NCBI GenBank assembly: GCA_963573385.1
Contig: CAUYLG010041327.1
Span: 25,313 to 89,312, forward strand
From: Cacajao melanocephalus
Taxonomy: Eukaryota > Chordata > Mammalia > Primates > Pitheciidae
DNA: 64,000 nucleotides
Direction of reading: 5' to 3'
Positions 46,716-59,020 of the stretch are shown in pieces. Within the stretch, counting starts at the first letter, position 1; every line of letters starts with the position of its first letter. Under the pieces are notes generated by a model. The model made no database searches. It was not told the origin of the DNA and worked only from the letters and a program-made list of their open reading frames with translations. Both the position numbers and the translations under genes were made by a program.

Positions 46716-48804
46716 AATGTTTAAAGAGCTTACAATTACATTTATTACAATGTTAGGAAAGTAAATCATGTCTTTGAGAAGAGAGAAATTTTCAGATATT
46801 AAAATTCCCAGCACATCAATATATTCTCTATGTTTTAATATGAGAGATTAGGTAATATAAATATAATTTACATCAATCCATTTAATTCATGTATTATACT
46901 AACAGTTAATATTTAAGACATATATTTATATTCATATATAAATAAAAAAGTATAGAAGCACATACAGGGTATAATAATCAAATTGATAAGTACTTACTAC
47001 TTGAGACTACATGAATAGTATCTCAATTTTCTGTTACTTTGTATTGAAGCCAATTGGATTTAAGTTCAAAAAATTTTTTATTTTTCACTTATCCCAAAAT
47101 GAAACGAACAGAACAATGCTTGGCAGCTGTAGACTTTTTCATTTTTCAATGTTTAAAGAAAAAGAGAGAACAGTATGTCTTTTTTATTACCACTGAAAAA
47201 TTCTTCATGTTGGCATTCTGCAAGTGGCCATTAATAGTACATTTGTAGAACTAGATACAGAGAAGGAACATGTGCTAAAGACTTGATTTTTGTAAAAGAT
47301 GATGCAATGAGTAAAAGCTTTTACTTTTTTCTTTTCTTTACTTCAGTGATTACCAGTTAAGAGAATGAGATTCCTACATTTGGAACCAGTAGGTAAGAGG
47401 AATCTTTATTAATCCTTTTCAACATCATAATTTTTTCAAGCCATTGCTGCACAATTTACAAAGCATTTATGGATTATAGAAAAAAGAAGACAGACTATAA
47501 TATCATTTTGGAAATAACAATATTGAAATTACAGTGTCAGAGCTTGATATTTTTCTGGCATTTCAAAGATACAAACATGATTAAGGAGAGACAAACTTTC
47601 CATTGCTGTAGGTGATCAAACTCATGGCAGTATAGCATGAGAGGATTTAACTGGTTATGCATTGATAACACACCAAGCACTAGTCATTCCAAAGGAAAAC
47701 TTTAATTTCTTACATCAAATTCTTTTCCATGGTGATTCAGCTTGTGACCTCGCATATTGGAGACATAGTCATGAGTAAAAGGTGAGCTTGGTTATATGGG
47801 TATATTCTTCAATCTACCATGACTCGTGAACCATATTTTATAATGTCTGCTTTTTAAATGTTTCAAGTTATAGAAATAATATGTACCTCACCAAAAAGTA
47901 AAGAAAAGCAGCATTCCATGGAATGGCAACATTGTAGAACACTGACCTTTTCACATTTATCATGTGGCTCTCTTGCCTCTCTAATGGGTATCTTGACATT
48001 TTCATTTGAAATGATTGTTGTGTTCTCTGACATTTTTGTCTCTGTCATTGAAATCATAAGGGTTAGCAGCAATTGTTTACAATTACCTGGCATGCGAATC
48101 ATTTGCAGGTATAAGAAGCATAAAAATATATTTTAGCACAAAATGCTTTGGGACATATCTCAGATCACTGAGATTTTGCATTTGTGTATGCAAGTGATTC
48201 ACTAGCTTACCTGATTTGATAAGATTGCAGCTATAAATGTTAATTGTACATAGCATACTACATTCTTTTGAGTCTAAATATTTTTCAAATAAAAATTGAA
48301 TTAAATACTTACATTGTCAAAGTTTTGTAAAGATTTGTTTTTAGAAGCTAATTCATTTATACTTTTCATTTTGAGTTTAAATATAACATGAAAATTATAA
48401 ACATATTTCAATAAGTATGCATGTATATATTAGCTTATAGTTTATTTTTTATCTAAGATCTGACATTGATATCAAAATATATAAAACAGAAGAAAATAAA
48501 AAGAATATTGAAGTTAAAATATGTGAGAAATGTAATAAAGGTAAGATTATTGCATGAAAAGGTATATATTATGTGACATTATATGGTTAATAAAGGTCAT
48601 CTTCAATTTTGATTCTGAGATTCATGGAGGTCAAAGCACAAAAGAAAAATAAAGGGTTATAAGATTCACAACATCACTAAAATAAAAACAAGTTGTTTAA
48701 GGAAAACACAGCTTATCTTCAAAATGAATCCTGTATCAATTTTCCCCCATAGCTCTTTATAAAGAGAATGATTTCTTTAGCATCCCAGTGTTTTTCCATA
48801 ATAC
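46716..48804. other. Unannotated AT-rich sequence
   Basis: About 2.1 kb without a repeat or gene I can recognise. Frames at 47011-47248 and 47858-48136 (the latter with a minus-strand counterpart) are short and featureless. Confidence 0.4.
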
Positions 48805-48892
48805 ATGCCCTATACAACAGTGATTAAGAAAGAATGCCTAGAATTATGTTGTTAGGGTTGAATCCTGGTTAACTAGGGAGCTGCTTAATCAA
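48805..48892 (+). repeat. MIR 5' part, plus strand
   Basis: CAACAGTGATTAAGAAAGAATGCC and GTTAGGGTTGAATCCTGGTTAAC correspond to the tRNA-derived head of MIR (gtggttaagagc, gggttcgaatcc). It is cut short by the TA repeat that follows. Confidence 0.5.
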
Positions 48893-48898
48893 CAAGTT

Positions 48899-48905
48899 TA
48901 TATAC

Positions 48906-48946
<41 letters not shown>

Positions 48947-48947
48947 G
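48899..48947. repeat. (TA)n microsatellite
   Basis: TA run of about 20 units with TACA and TATG interruptions. Confidence 0.95.
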
Positions 48948-49653
48948 TATTAATATTAACTTCATGCAGCTTCAACATCCTCTGGGTTAAGTGATAAGAA
49001 CGCTGATGTATAATTGAGTAAACATATATTTTATGACTGTCAAATTAATGAGATCCAAGAATGCTATTCTGGTTTAATCTAAAGGAATAATTTAGAACAT
49101 CAAATAGTCTTTCCAGAGCTTAACCCACAGAGCACTAAGTAATAAAATGGTTCCACCAAATTGTTGTGTGAAACTCAACTCTTTAAATCCTCTCTTCAGG
49201 CTGCAGAGTAAACATGAACATATTTGGGGTTCTGAATTAAGCAACCTGTTTAATTCTGTTCAGTACATCTTATTAGTTTTGTTTGTCTGTTTGTTGTTTC
49301 ATTGCTGAACCATTTTTGTTTTTATGATTTAGTGGAACCATGTGTTAGTACATAGTTATTAGTGTTCAACTGTATGCAATTTAGGAAACACTAGAGCAAT
49401 AGATGATGGCATGTACCTCAGGCAATCTTCCATAATGCAATTTCTTATAGCTCAGTTTTGGAAAAGTATTATAAGGCAAATATTTCGAGGTTATATTTTT
49501 TGGAAAAGACTCAGAGTGCAGATATTTTATGTTGCTGTCTAGCATCTTAAGCATGAGATTTTGTTGGTGACCAATATGAAAATTAATGAGCTTTAATAAA
49601 GTACATGCCTGAAGAGGTTCCATCAGAGTGAAAATTTATATTGGCCAAGAAAG
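48948..49653. other. Unannotated sequence
   Basis: No recognised repeat or gene in about 700 bases. Confidence 0.45.
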
Positions 49654-50230
49654 TGTTGCTGGTGGTCAATCTGTATGGGTCTGCAGGAACCTCAATTCTT
49701 GTCTCCTCAAAAGAAAGAATTTGATGGAGGGGCATAAGGCAGAGTGAGAGACCAAGGCAAGTTTTAGAGCAGGAGTGAAAGTTCACTTAAAAAGTTAGAG
49801 CAGAAACGAAAGGAAGTAAAGTACACTTGGAAGAGGGCTAAGAGGTGCCTTGCGAGATCAAGTGTGTAATTTGACCTTTGACTTGGGGTTTAATATGTTC
49901 ACAGGCTTCCGTAGTCTTGTGTTACTTCTTCCTTGATTCTTCTTTTAGGGTGGGCTGTCCACATGTGCAGTGGACTGTCAACACTTGGGAGGACCGCATG
50001 TGCAGTGTGTTTAATGGAGTTCTGCACATGCTCAGTTGAGGCATTCTTCCCTTACCAATCAAATGTTCCTATAAGAGCATATGCCAGTACTTAAACTCTG
50101 CCATTTTGCCTTTTAGTGTGCATGTGTGAGCCCACATGCCCAACTCCAGAAATCTTATTGTGAAACTGCTGATTACTACCTTCAGGTTGTTTTTCTATCT
50201 ATTGGTAGACTGCCTTCCTGTGGCACCAAC
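49654..50230 (-). mobile_element. Class I ERV LTR, minus strand (first of two abutting LTRs)
   Basis: The left end is TGTTGCTGG, i.e. an LTR 3' end ...CCAGCAACA on the minus strand. Minus-strand landmarks run in LTR order: 'gcatgtgcagaactccattaa', 'cctgtgaacatattaaaccccaag' (TATA region), 'cttccaagtgtactttacttcc', 'aactttcactcctgctctaaaac', 'gccttatgcccctc' and 'ttcttttgaggagacaagaattgag'. It looks like a class I ERV LTR; the group is not assigned. The frames on it (49583-49786) are shadows. Confidence 0.65.
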
Positions 50231-51158
50231 TGTTGAAATGGAAAAAGTTCCCTTGTCCCTCTTGCAGGGAATGCAATAGGGGTGTGGCTCGCTTCTTTAG
50301 TGCCCTGCTGCTCAGACCTCTAGTGGAGCATGCAGACAGGCAGGCAGTGGGGCTCCCACCTCACGGCAGTGTCTGGGATGAATGTTTACAGCTCCTAAAG
50401 CCCTAGTGGGCCTGTTCTACAGTGTGCTCTTTTAGTTTTGGCATGTATAAGCAGCTTGTATTAATTAGCTCAATTAGACCCTCTACCTTGTTGCAAAGAC
50501 AGTGGGCTTTCTATATCTTGGGTTCTTGCTTTGGTGTACCAGAAGAATCGGCTCACACCTGGGCTTGGAGAATGAGAGCAAGGTTTTATTGAACAGCTCC
50601 AAGCAGATGGGGGAAGCCAGAAGGGGATGGAGTGGGAAGGTTTCCTCTGGAGTAAGGCCACTCAGGGGCCCAGGCTCTCCTCCAACTGCCCTAGCCAAAT
50701 TCCACATTGTTCTGCTTGTCAGTAGCCTGCCAGCATGCTGTTGCTGGTCTGTGTGCACCTCTGGACATCCAGCCACCTGTGTGTCTGCCTACTAGGGTCC
50801 TGGGGTTTTTATAGGCGCAAGATGGGGACATGGCAGGCCTGGGTGGCTTGAAAAATGCAACATTTGGGCAGGAAAACAAATATGCCTGTCTTCACCTAGG
50901 TCCACAGGCATAGGCCCACGGGTGGAGCCCTAGGCAGGGCTCATGCCCTCTTCTACCCAGCCCTTTCCTTCCCCTTCCATACCATGGAAGAGACTATGCC
51001 CTTCCCTTGTCAGCACTTCGCTGTAGCTGTAACCAATTATTATTTTAGAGAGACAGTTAAAAACCACCTGAACATCACCTGATGGTTGCTTGACATTGCT
51101 AGTGGGGATGGGGCTCTTCTGCCCTGCTCATGTCTGACTAGTTACCTACTGTAACAAA
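50231..51158 (-). mobile_element. Class I ERV LTR, minus strand (second, abutting)
   Basis: A different LTR type. On the minus strand it has a long U3, a TATA box (cctataaaaacccc; plus-strand 50803-50816), an AATAAA signal (plus-strand 50584-50590) followed by 'ccttgctctcattctccaagc', 'gtgagccgattcttctggtacacc' and a GC-rich U5. It ends ...CCATTTCAACA at plus-strand 50231. The right-hand limit is uncertain (51015 or about 51158). GC is much higher than in the flanks. The several 60-97 codon frames at 50470-50879 on both strands are not genes. Confidence 0.65.
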
Positions 51159-51569
51159 AGGACCAATTATCTGGGCTAAAATCTTACATAAGATAAAAGT
51201 TCTGGGCCTATTTCAACATGGTCATGTAATTGAAGACTCGTAAAATACAGCGTATTAAGTGCAAGGTAAAGCATTTCTAAACCAGTTACCTACCACAGCC
51301 TTACACCACATAGCCACATATCCAAAGATGAATTAACTCTCAATTTTACTACTTAAGCAACTGAATAATTTTACCTCTTGCAGAAACATATGTATTATAC
51401 ATTCTTTATGTGAAATATTGTTTGATATTTCCAAAAATCTTATTTCTAAGTAATTATTCTTAAGTTGTCTTTTCAGCAATAAACAGCATAGCTAATAATT
51501 TTTAGACTACTCTTAGCATATGTTAACAAAATCACATTTTAAAAGAAAAGTATTTATATTTGATTTCAA
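51159..51569. other. Unannotated AT-rich sequence
   Basis: No recognised features. Confidence 0.45.
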
Positions 51570-53145
51570 AATTACATATGGCTCATTCCAAAGTAGTAGA
51601 AACAAAGCTGGGGACATCACACTACCTGATTTGAAAACGGAAAACAAAGTTAAAATAATCAAAACATCACAGTGCTAAAATAGAAACAGATATATAGACC
51701 AATGGAACAGAATAGGGAGCACAGAAATAAATCCATGAATGTGTAGTCAATAGATTTTTAACAAATATCCCAAGACATTCTGTTCATTAAATGATGCTGG
51801 AAAGACTGGATATTCACATGGAGAAGAATGAAAGCAGACTCTCATTTCACACCATATATGAAACACAACTCAAAATGCATTAAATCACTGTAATGTAAAA
51901 CCACTATAAGAGAATATAGGGATAAAGCTATATGACATTGAGTTTAGGCAATGATACTTTTGGATATGACACAAAAGCAAAAGTAACAAAAACAAAAATA
52001 GAAAAAAGGAAACACGTCAAACTAAAAAGCTTCTGTACAGAAAAGGAGACACTCAACAGATTGAAGAGACAACTTATGGAAGAGAAATTGTATTTGCAAA
52101 TCATACATCTGATATGGAGTTAATATTCAAAATATATAAGGAACTCAAATGGCTCAGTAGTGTTAAACAGCCAATCAAAAAACGGTCAAAGGACATGAGT
52201 AGATATTTCTCAAAAGAAGATATACAAATGGCCAACAGGGATAAATATTAGACTAAAAAATGTTCAACACCACTAATCATCAGGGAAATTCAAATTAAAA
52301 CCACAATGGGGTATTAATTCACCACATTGTGAACTTAAAATGGCTGTTATCAAAAAAGATAGAAGATAAGTGTTAGTGAGGAGACAGACAAAAGGCAACC
52401 CTTACATACAGTTGGTGGGAATATAAATTAGTACAGCCATTATGAAGATAGTGTAGAGATTCCTCAAGAAATTAAAAATAGAATTACCATATGATCCAGC
52501 AATCCCACTATTGGGTATATGTGCAAAGGATATGAAATTAGTGTGTCAAAGAGATATCTGCACTTTCATGCTTATTGCAGCATTATTCACAACAGCCAAG
52601 ATATGGAATCAACCTCTGTGTTCATCAGTGGATGAAGGCATTAAAAAAAGTGTTATGTATAAACAATGAAATGCAATTCAACCTTTAAAAAGAGAAGGAA
52701 TTCCTGTCACTTGCAACAACATGGATGAACCTGGAGGATATTATGTTAAGTGAAATAAACAAGGCACAAAAAGACAAGTAATGCATTATCTCACTTATAT
52801 CTGGAGTATAAGAAAGCTGAATTCATAGGAACAAAGTGCAAAATGATGGTTACCAGAGGCTGAGGGGAAAGGTGGAGATTGGGAACATAAAATTTTAGTC
52901 AGATGGGAAGAATAAGTTTAAAAGATTATTATGTGTTGTGGTGACCACAGTTAATATCAGTACATTTTATATTTGAAAATTACTGAGAGTAGATTTTAAA
53001 TGTTCTTACTGCAGAAATGATATGTATGTAAGATAATGCATATATTAATTAGCTTTAGCTATTCTATTATGTATACATATATCAAAACCTTATGTTGTAC
53101 ATTGTAAATATGTAAAATGTTTACTTGTCAATAAAAAGGAGAAAC
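51570..53145 (+). mobile_element. L1 (L1MA-like) ORF2 end plus complete 3' UTR
   Basis: A 5'-truncated L1. ORF2 landmarks: AAACAAAGCTGGGGACATCACACTACCTG, GACCAATGGAACAGAATAGGG, GATGCTGGAAAGACTGGATATTCACATGG, CAATCCCACTATTGGGTATATG, CAACAACATGGATGAACCTGGAGG. The 3' UTR has GTTACCAGAGGCTGAGGGG, GACCACAGTTAATATCAG, TGAGAGTAGATTTTAAATG and ATATCAAAACCTTATGTTGTAC, which fits L1MA. A 63-codon frame at 51932-52123 is a leftover of ORF2 (its LKSFC segment matches ORF2p). Confidence 0.88.
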
Positions 53146-54639
53146 GAAATGCCAGTACAGTAAGCAGTAATCTAAAAACAAAACAAAACAAATTAACAAG
53201 ACAATAACAACAACAGCAAAAGTAGAAAATCATTGTCACAATTTAAATATTAGGAGGGGGACGAAACATATCCTTACCATACTACTTGAAATGGTTATTG
53301 TTCTGCCAGGAAGCTTTTCCTAACAACTTTCTTTATAGAGGTAGAATTAAATAATAAATATAGATTTTAAATATCTTTTAAATGTTGCTTTCAGGTAAAT
53401 CAGAACAAGGTGAATAAAGGAAGATGCCATATTGATTGACTTCTCTTTATATGCCCATGGTGTGGTAAATTGCTAGGTATATAGGAGACACTTAATGATT
53501 GAACGAAATAATGGATTCATGGGAAATAGCAAAACTTCAAAAGCAGGACAATTATTGAGTTAGAATATCTGTTTATGGAGAGACACAAGTGAAATTTCCT
53601 CATCCTTACACCATACTTCTAGAATTAGCTTACAAATTATCTCTTCATGTTTCTAATCAAAAATTGAAATTTGAGTTGTAGAGGCAGTTCATACTGTTTT
53701 AATTGAGAATGAAGACAGCTCAACTAGAGTCAAATTGTTTTGAGAGGCAAATATAATGAACCAGAAATAGATCAACAAATGTTATTCAATTAAGTGAAAA
53801 AGATTTGAAAAATTTCTTATCAATTAAATACAAGTTTTTAAATGTTTTTAGTTTGGGCATAGGAGTAAATTTAAAATATTCTAACACTAATAGCTCTTAG
53901 AATGACAATTTCCCAATTACAGGAATTAAGATATAGTTTTATTTTCATAAATCAAAAGTGTTTACTCACATAAAAAACTGATTCTAACAGTGGATGATCA
54001 TAAAGAAGAACTCATAAAATATATGTTATCTCTGTTCTCCTTAAGTTGATAAATCAATTTTATAATTATAGCAAGCAATGCTTTAACAATTACAGAGCTT
54101 AAAGAAGATTTTCCTCATTAGCTATTTTAGTTTCAAATTCCTTTTTTTATTGGTATGGGAAGTATAAAGGGAATCTTTGACATATTTAAGAAATGTTGTT
54201 GCCCTACATTTTTAAAAGAAAAGAAAACAGAAGCAGCTTAAAGGCTCATATCATCCTTATTTGCATGTATGAGAAAGGTATCAGTATAATATGGCCTCTA
54301 AGTTTCACGGTACCTGTGGAATTTACCCTGGTCACATACACATTTTCCATGCGTCAAGCTTCATATCTATTTTCCATGCAAAAACTAAGACTTGGAGTAT
54401 AGTTGAATAACTGAAATTTATCCTTTATTTTCTGATCTTCCTGACTTCTTTTGGTAGACTGTGAATGATTAGCTACCTAAAGGTTTAATGCAAACTTGGT
54501 TCCTATACACCTGTTTTAAAAGACTGATCATATGGTTTAGCACTTCAATACGTAATGTGGAGAACTTGTTATGTACTGTCTTAAAACTCAATTGATGAAC
54601 CCATTTTGTGAGTACTGAGGAAAACAGGCATGAACCATG
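53146..54639. other. Mostly unannotated; possible L2 3' trace
   Basis: A-rich CAAAA patch at 53171-53220. A possible plus-strand L2 3' end lies at about 53430-53512 (tgctaggtatataggagacacttaatgattgaacg). No gene. Confidence 0.4.
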
Positions 54640-56090
54640 AAGGAAAGAATTTATAAGTTAGACACTATTAAAATTTAAAAATAATCTGGGTGCCGTGGCT
54701 CACGCCTGTAATCCCAACACTTTGGGAGGCTGAGGCAGGCAGATCATGAGGTCCGGAGTTCAAGACCAGGCTGACCAACAAGGTGAAACCCCTTCTCTAC
54801 TAAAAACACAAAAATTAGACCAGGATGGTAGCACACACCTGTAATCCCAGCTACTCAGGAGGCTGAGGCAGGAGAATTGCTTGAACCAGGGAGGCAGAGG
54901 TTGCAGTGACCTGAGATTATGCCACTGCACTCCAAACTTGTCGAAAGAGTGAGACTCTGTCTCAAAAAAAAATTTAAAAATATATGCTTTGAGATATTGT
55001 CAAGAGAATAAAGAGATAAATCAAAGACTAAGAATATATATAAAGGACATGTTTGATAAAAGACTGTCATCTAAAATATACAAAAACTCTTAAAACTCAA
55101 TGATAAATAAACAAACAACCCAAATACAAAATGGGCCAAAAATTTTAACACACACCTCACAAAACATAGTTAATAATAATAATACCAGTGACAAATAAGC
55201 TATATATCATATGTCTTTAGGGAATTGAAGAGCAAAATAATGATGTGCTACTACTACACTCAAAGAGAGTACCTAAAATCCAAAACAGTGACAACACCAA
55301 AAGGTAGCAACATTTGAGACCATAGGAACTCTCATTCATTGCTGGTGGGAATACAAAATGGCATAGGCACTTTGGAAAACAGTTGGCGGTTTCTTACAAA
55401 ATTAAACACACTGTTATCATACAATCCAGCAGTTGTGCTTGTTGGTATTTAACCAGAGGAAATGAAAACTTACGTCCATATAAAAAACAACACATGTATG
55501 TTTATAGCAGCTGTATTCATAATTGCCAAAACTTAGAAGCTGTCACGATGTACTTCAGTAGGTAAATGTATAAATAAACTGTGGTATATCCAGACAATGG
55601 AATATTATTGGCTACTAAAATAAAATGTGTTATCAAGCCACAAAAAAACATGGAATAAATAAATGTATATTAATCAGTGCAAGATGCCAGTTTGAAAGGC
55701 TACATACTATATGATTCCATCTATGTGGCTTTCTGAAAAAGGCAAAATTATAGAAAGAGTATAAAAAATCAGTGGTTGCCATCGGTTAGGAGGAAAGATG
55801 GATAAATAGGCAAAACATAGAGGATTTTTAGGGCAGTAAAACTATTGTATATCGTATTATAATGATGGATACATGGCATTATATATTTGTCCAAATTCAT
55901 CAAATGTACAACAGGAGTGAGTCTTAATATAAATTATGGACTTTGGGTAATAATGATGTGTCAATGTAGCTTCATTGATTGCAGTGAATGTACCACTCTG
56001 GTTGAGAATGTTATAATGAAGGAGGTTATGCATGTATGAGAGCAAAAGATATAGATAAAATCTTTGTACCTTTAAAAAATTTTTTTGTGT
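54640..56090 (+). mobile_element. Old L1 (L1ME-like) ORF2 end and 3' UTR, with nested Alu
   Basis: L1 sequence brackets the Alu: GTTAGACACTATTAAAA before, then AAGAGAATAAAGAGATAAATC, GATAAAAGACTGTCATCTAAAATATAC, CTCATTCATTGCTGGTGGGAATAC, GGCACTTTGGAAAACAGTTGGC, TATCATACAATCCAGCAG, GCTACATACTATATGATTCCATC, and a 3' UTR ending GTACCACTCTGGTTGAGAATG, GGAGGTTATGCATG and AAAATCTTTGTACCT. Its stretch 55463-55645 recurs nearly unchanged at 61739-61925. Confidence 0.82.
54684..54969 (+). repeat. AluS nested in L1, with target-site duplication
   Basis: Complete Alu with GATCATGAGGTCCGGAGTTCAAGACC (Sg/Sc-like). Perfect 13-base direct repeats aaatttaaaaata at 54671-54683 and 54970-54982. The minus-strand frame is a shadow. 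Confidence 0.96.
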
Positions 56091-56229
56091 CTAAGATGGC
56101 TCTTTGAAAAAGCCTATTAAAAAATAAAGCTTACAGGTAAAGGTAAATACATGAGCAATTATGAAAAACAGTATTATTATATTTTTATATTATAGTTCTA
56201 CTTTTTAGTTTTCAGGATTTAAAGTATCA

Positions 56230-56230
<1 letters not shown>
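56091..56230. other. Unannotated spacer
   Basis: No recognised features. Confidence 0.5.
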
Positions 56231-56276
<46 letters not shown>

Positions 56277-56280
56277 TATA
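56231..56280. repeat. (TA)n microsatellite
   Basis: About 17 uninterrupted TA units, then CACATATACATATA; likely polymorphic. Confidence 0.96.
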
Positions 56281-56299
56281 GAGAGACACTCAATGTATA

Positions 56300-57865
56300 A
56301 AGATGTAATGCATGACAACAACATAAAAGGGTCAATAAAACTACATAAGAGCAGAGTTTTTGTATACTATTATAATTGGTAACAATTCAAGTAAGATCGT
56401 TATAAATTTGGGCTGTTAAATGTAATCTCCATGGTAGGGGCAATGGAGATATCCAAATATATCACCAAAGCAAGTTAGAAGAGAATCCAGAGTTCACTAC
56501 AAAATATCAAGTAAACACAAATGAAGTCAATAATGAAAAAATGATAAATAAAAGATATAAGATTAAAAAAAATAAAATGACAAAAGCAAGTCCTTCCTTA
56601 TCAGTAATTCCTTTAAACGCAAAAATTGGAAGAATGGATTTAAAAAACATATAATGCAATTATACGTTATTTACAAAGACTTGATTTAGATCCAGACACA
56701 CACAGGCTGAAAGTGAAATGATGGAAAGAAGCTAAACCCATGAAACTGAGAAGAAAATATGAAGGTAAATTTTTATACATAAGATTTGGCAATGGATTCT
56801 TAGTTATGGTACCAGGAGCCCCAGCAAAAAAGGAAAAAAAAAAAGATAAATCTCACTAGAATTAAAACTTTTGTTCATCAATGGAATCAATGGACATTAT
56901 CAAATCCAACCTATAGAACAAGAAAAAATATTTACAAATTATGTATATAATGTGTTTAACATACAAAAAACCTCCTATGACTCAACAACAAAAAGACTAA
57001 GCAAATTATGAAATGGACAAAGTCCTTAAATAGACATTTCATCAAAATAAATATGCAAATAGCCTGTAATCACATGAAAAGATGTCCAGAATCTTTATTC
57101 ATAGAGAAATGCAAATCAAAACACAATGAGATGCCACTTCAACCCACTAGAATGGCTACAATAAATCAAACACACAAACAATGAAAAAAATCCCATAAAA
57201 TATCAAATATTGGTAAGGTTATGGATAAACTGGAGCCTTCATACATTGCTGGTAATAATATAAAATGGTGCACCTGCTAAGAGAAGTTTGGAAGCTCCTC
57301 AAAAAATTAAACATCAAATTATCATATGACCCAGCAAATCCACCCCTAAGTATTTACTCAAAAGCATTGAAAACAAACACCAAAGAGATACTTGTATGCC
57401 AACCTTCATTGCAGCATAAGTCACAATAACCAAAAAATGAAAACAACCTAGATGCCCATCAGCAGATTAATAAATAAGCAAAATGTGGTATACACATATA
57501 ATTGAATATTATTCAGCCATAAAAATGAAGTGCTTAGACATGCTACAGCACGGATAAACCTTGGAAACATGCTACCTTAATATAGCCAGACACACAAAAA
57601 ACCAATACTGTATGATTCCACTTATGTGAAATATCTAGAATAGGCAAATTCATAGGCAAAGAAAACAGATTAGGGGTCACCTTATATCTAGGCTAAGAAG
57701 AGGGTACATAGGAGGTTATTGCTTAATGTGCAGATATTTTTTTGCTTGGGATGATAAAAATTTTAGAAACAGATAGTGGTGATAGTTGAACAACATTGTG
57801 AATGTAACTGATGCCAATGAATTGTACACTAAGAAATGATTACCAAAGCACATTTTAGGCTATAT
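56300..57865 (+). mobile_element. Old L1 (L1M) with internal deletion
   Basis: The left part is the start of ORF2: GGGCTGTTAAATGTAATCTCC, AGCAAGTCCTTCCTTATCAGTAATTCCTTTAAACG, TTTACAAAGACTTGATTTAGATCCAGAC, GGCTGAAAGTGAAATGATGG. At about 56740-56770 it jumps to the ORF2 C-terminal third (AGATTTGGCAATGGATTC, ATTAAAACTTTTGTTCATC, GACTCAACAACAAAAAGAC) and runs to the 3' UTR (GATAGTGGTGATAGTTGAACAAC, GAATTGTACACTAAG). The reverse transcriptase domain is missing. Confidence 0.78.
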
Positions 57866-57904
57866 AGATATATTTATTTCCTCCATAAAATATCCTGTAC
57901 TTGC

Positions 57905-58044
57905 CCTAGTGTGCTACTGAACAATAGATCTTATTCCTTCTATCAAACTGTATTTTTGTACCCATTAACTATCCCCTCTAATAACTTATTGTATATTTCA
58001 AAATAATGAAAAGAGTGGAATAGGAAAGTTCCTAGAAAAAAAAA
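57905..58044. mobile_element. Very short L1 3' UTR fragment with internal inversion
   Basis: 57905-57977 is antisense L1 3' UTR (GTGCTACTGAACAATAGATC, TTATTCCTTCTATCAAACTG, GTACCCATTAACTATCCCC). 57979-58036 is the adjoining 3' UTR in sense (TTATTGTATATTTCAAAATAATG, AAAAGAGTGGAATAGG). A10 follows. In the intact L1 these two pieces are neighbours on one strand. Confidence 0.55.
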
Positions 58045-58640
58045 ATTGAAAATGAAGCATAAAAAATCCCACTTTAGCATCTTGCTGTAGGTCAGTCAAG
58101 AAACACTGGCATGTGGAGGCTGAGGCCTGCCAGCCCTCTCATGGACACACACTCCTCGATGTGTTTTCCTACATCCTGTCCTATTACTGCTTCACCATTT
58201 AGCTTGTGATAACTATGGGGAATCATTTATTGATATTTCAGCTGTTAAAAAATTACTGTGAACTTTTAATAAAAGATATTTTTCCAAGACTAATAGCATT
58301 TTGGTAGTATTAGTGTCTTATAACTAATTAAAATACATGTAACCTGACATTATGGTTTGGACTTCATAAACAGCATACTCTCATACAACACAGATGCACT
58401 AATTCAGAAGAAACAATTTTCCAAATATTTTGAAAATGAACAAATGAAAAATAGCTTCAAGTAGGTGGGGAAGTTTTGGAAAGTGTTTACTTTTCTTTTC
58501 CATAGTCTGATTTGAGTGCCAATGGGCAAACAGCAAAACAAATCTGACACATAAACCACAAGACTTGTGGACAAAAATAAGAAAAGATAAGCACCTAATA
58601 GAGAATACTTAGGAAACTAAACACATTTTATGTTTTTAGA
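58045..58640. other. Unannotated sequence
   Basis: No recognised repeat or gene; 58080-58180 is richer in GC (ggctgaggcctgccagccctc). Confidence 0.45.
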
Positions 58641-59020
58641 AATATTCTGGATTGAGCTCAGATAAATATTGCCAGCCTAGCTTGTCATAATTGTCAGCCA
58701 GTTTGGGGCAAGCCTGATCCATCAAACCTCAGGGGACAGATAGGATCTTTGTAACAGAGGCACATTCAGAAATAGAATGAGGTGAAAGTCGGGAGTTTCT
58801 CAACCTAATTGGTCCAAACATGAAACGAAAACAGCTGACACATTTTGCTTGGGAATTTGCAAATCACTATCAAATTTAAATAAAACAATGTAGCAAAATA
58901 GCACATTGGACAAAGATGGCTTTGCATTTTAGTCTGCCTAACAATCCATAATAAATGGATTGTTGCTCTTTGTCAAGTTGCAATTCCACATCATCAGTTA
59001 CCTTCATCCCTTTCTTCAAC
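58641..59020. other. Repeat-free segment with SOX-type palindrome; candidate regulatory element
   Basis: No repeat recognised. It holds a perfect inverted repeat AACAATCCAT-AATAA-ATGGATTGTT at 58940-58964, i.e. two facing ACAAT SOX cores with a 5-base spacer. Regulatory use is inferred. Confidence 0.35.

Noticed and set aside
50470..50879. Frames of 60-97 codons on both strands in GC-rich sequence at 50.5-50.9 kb
   Set aside because: The GC-rich block is an ERV LTR with TATA and poly(A) signals on the minus strand, which explains composition and open frames.
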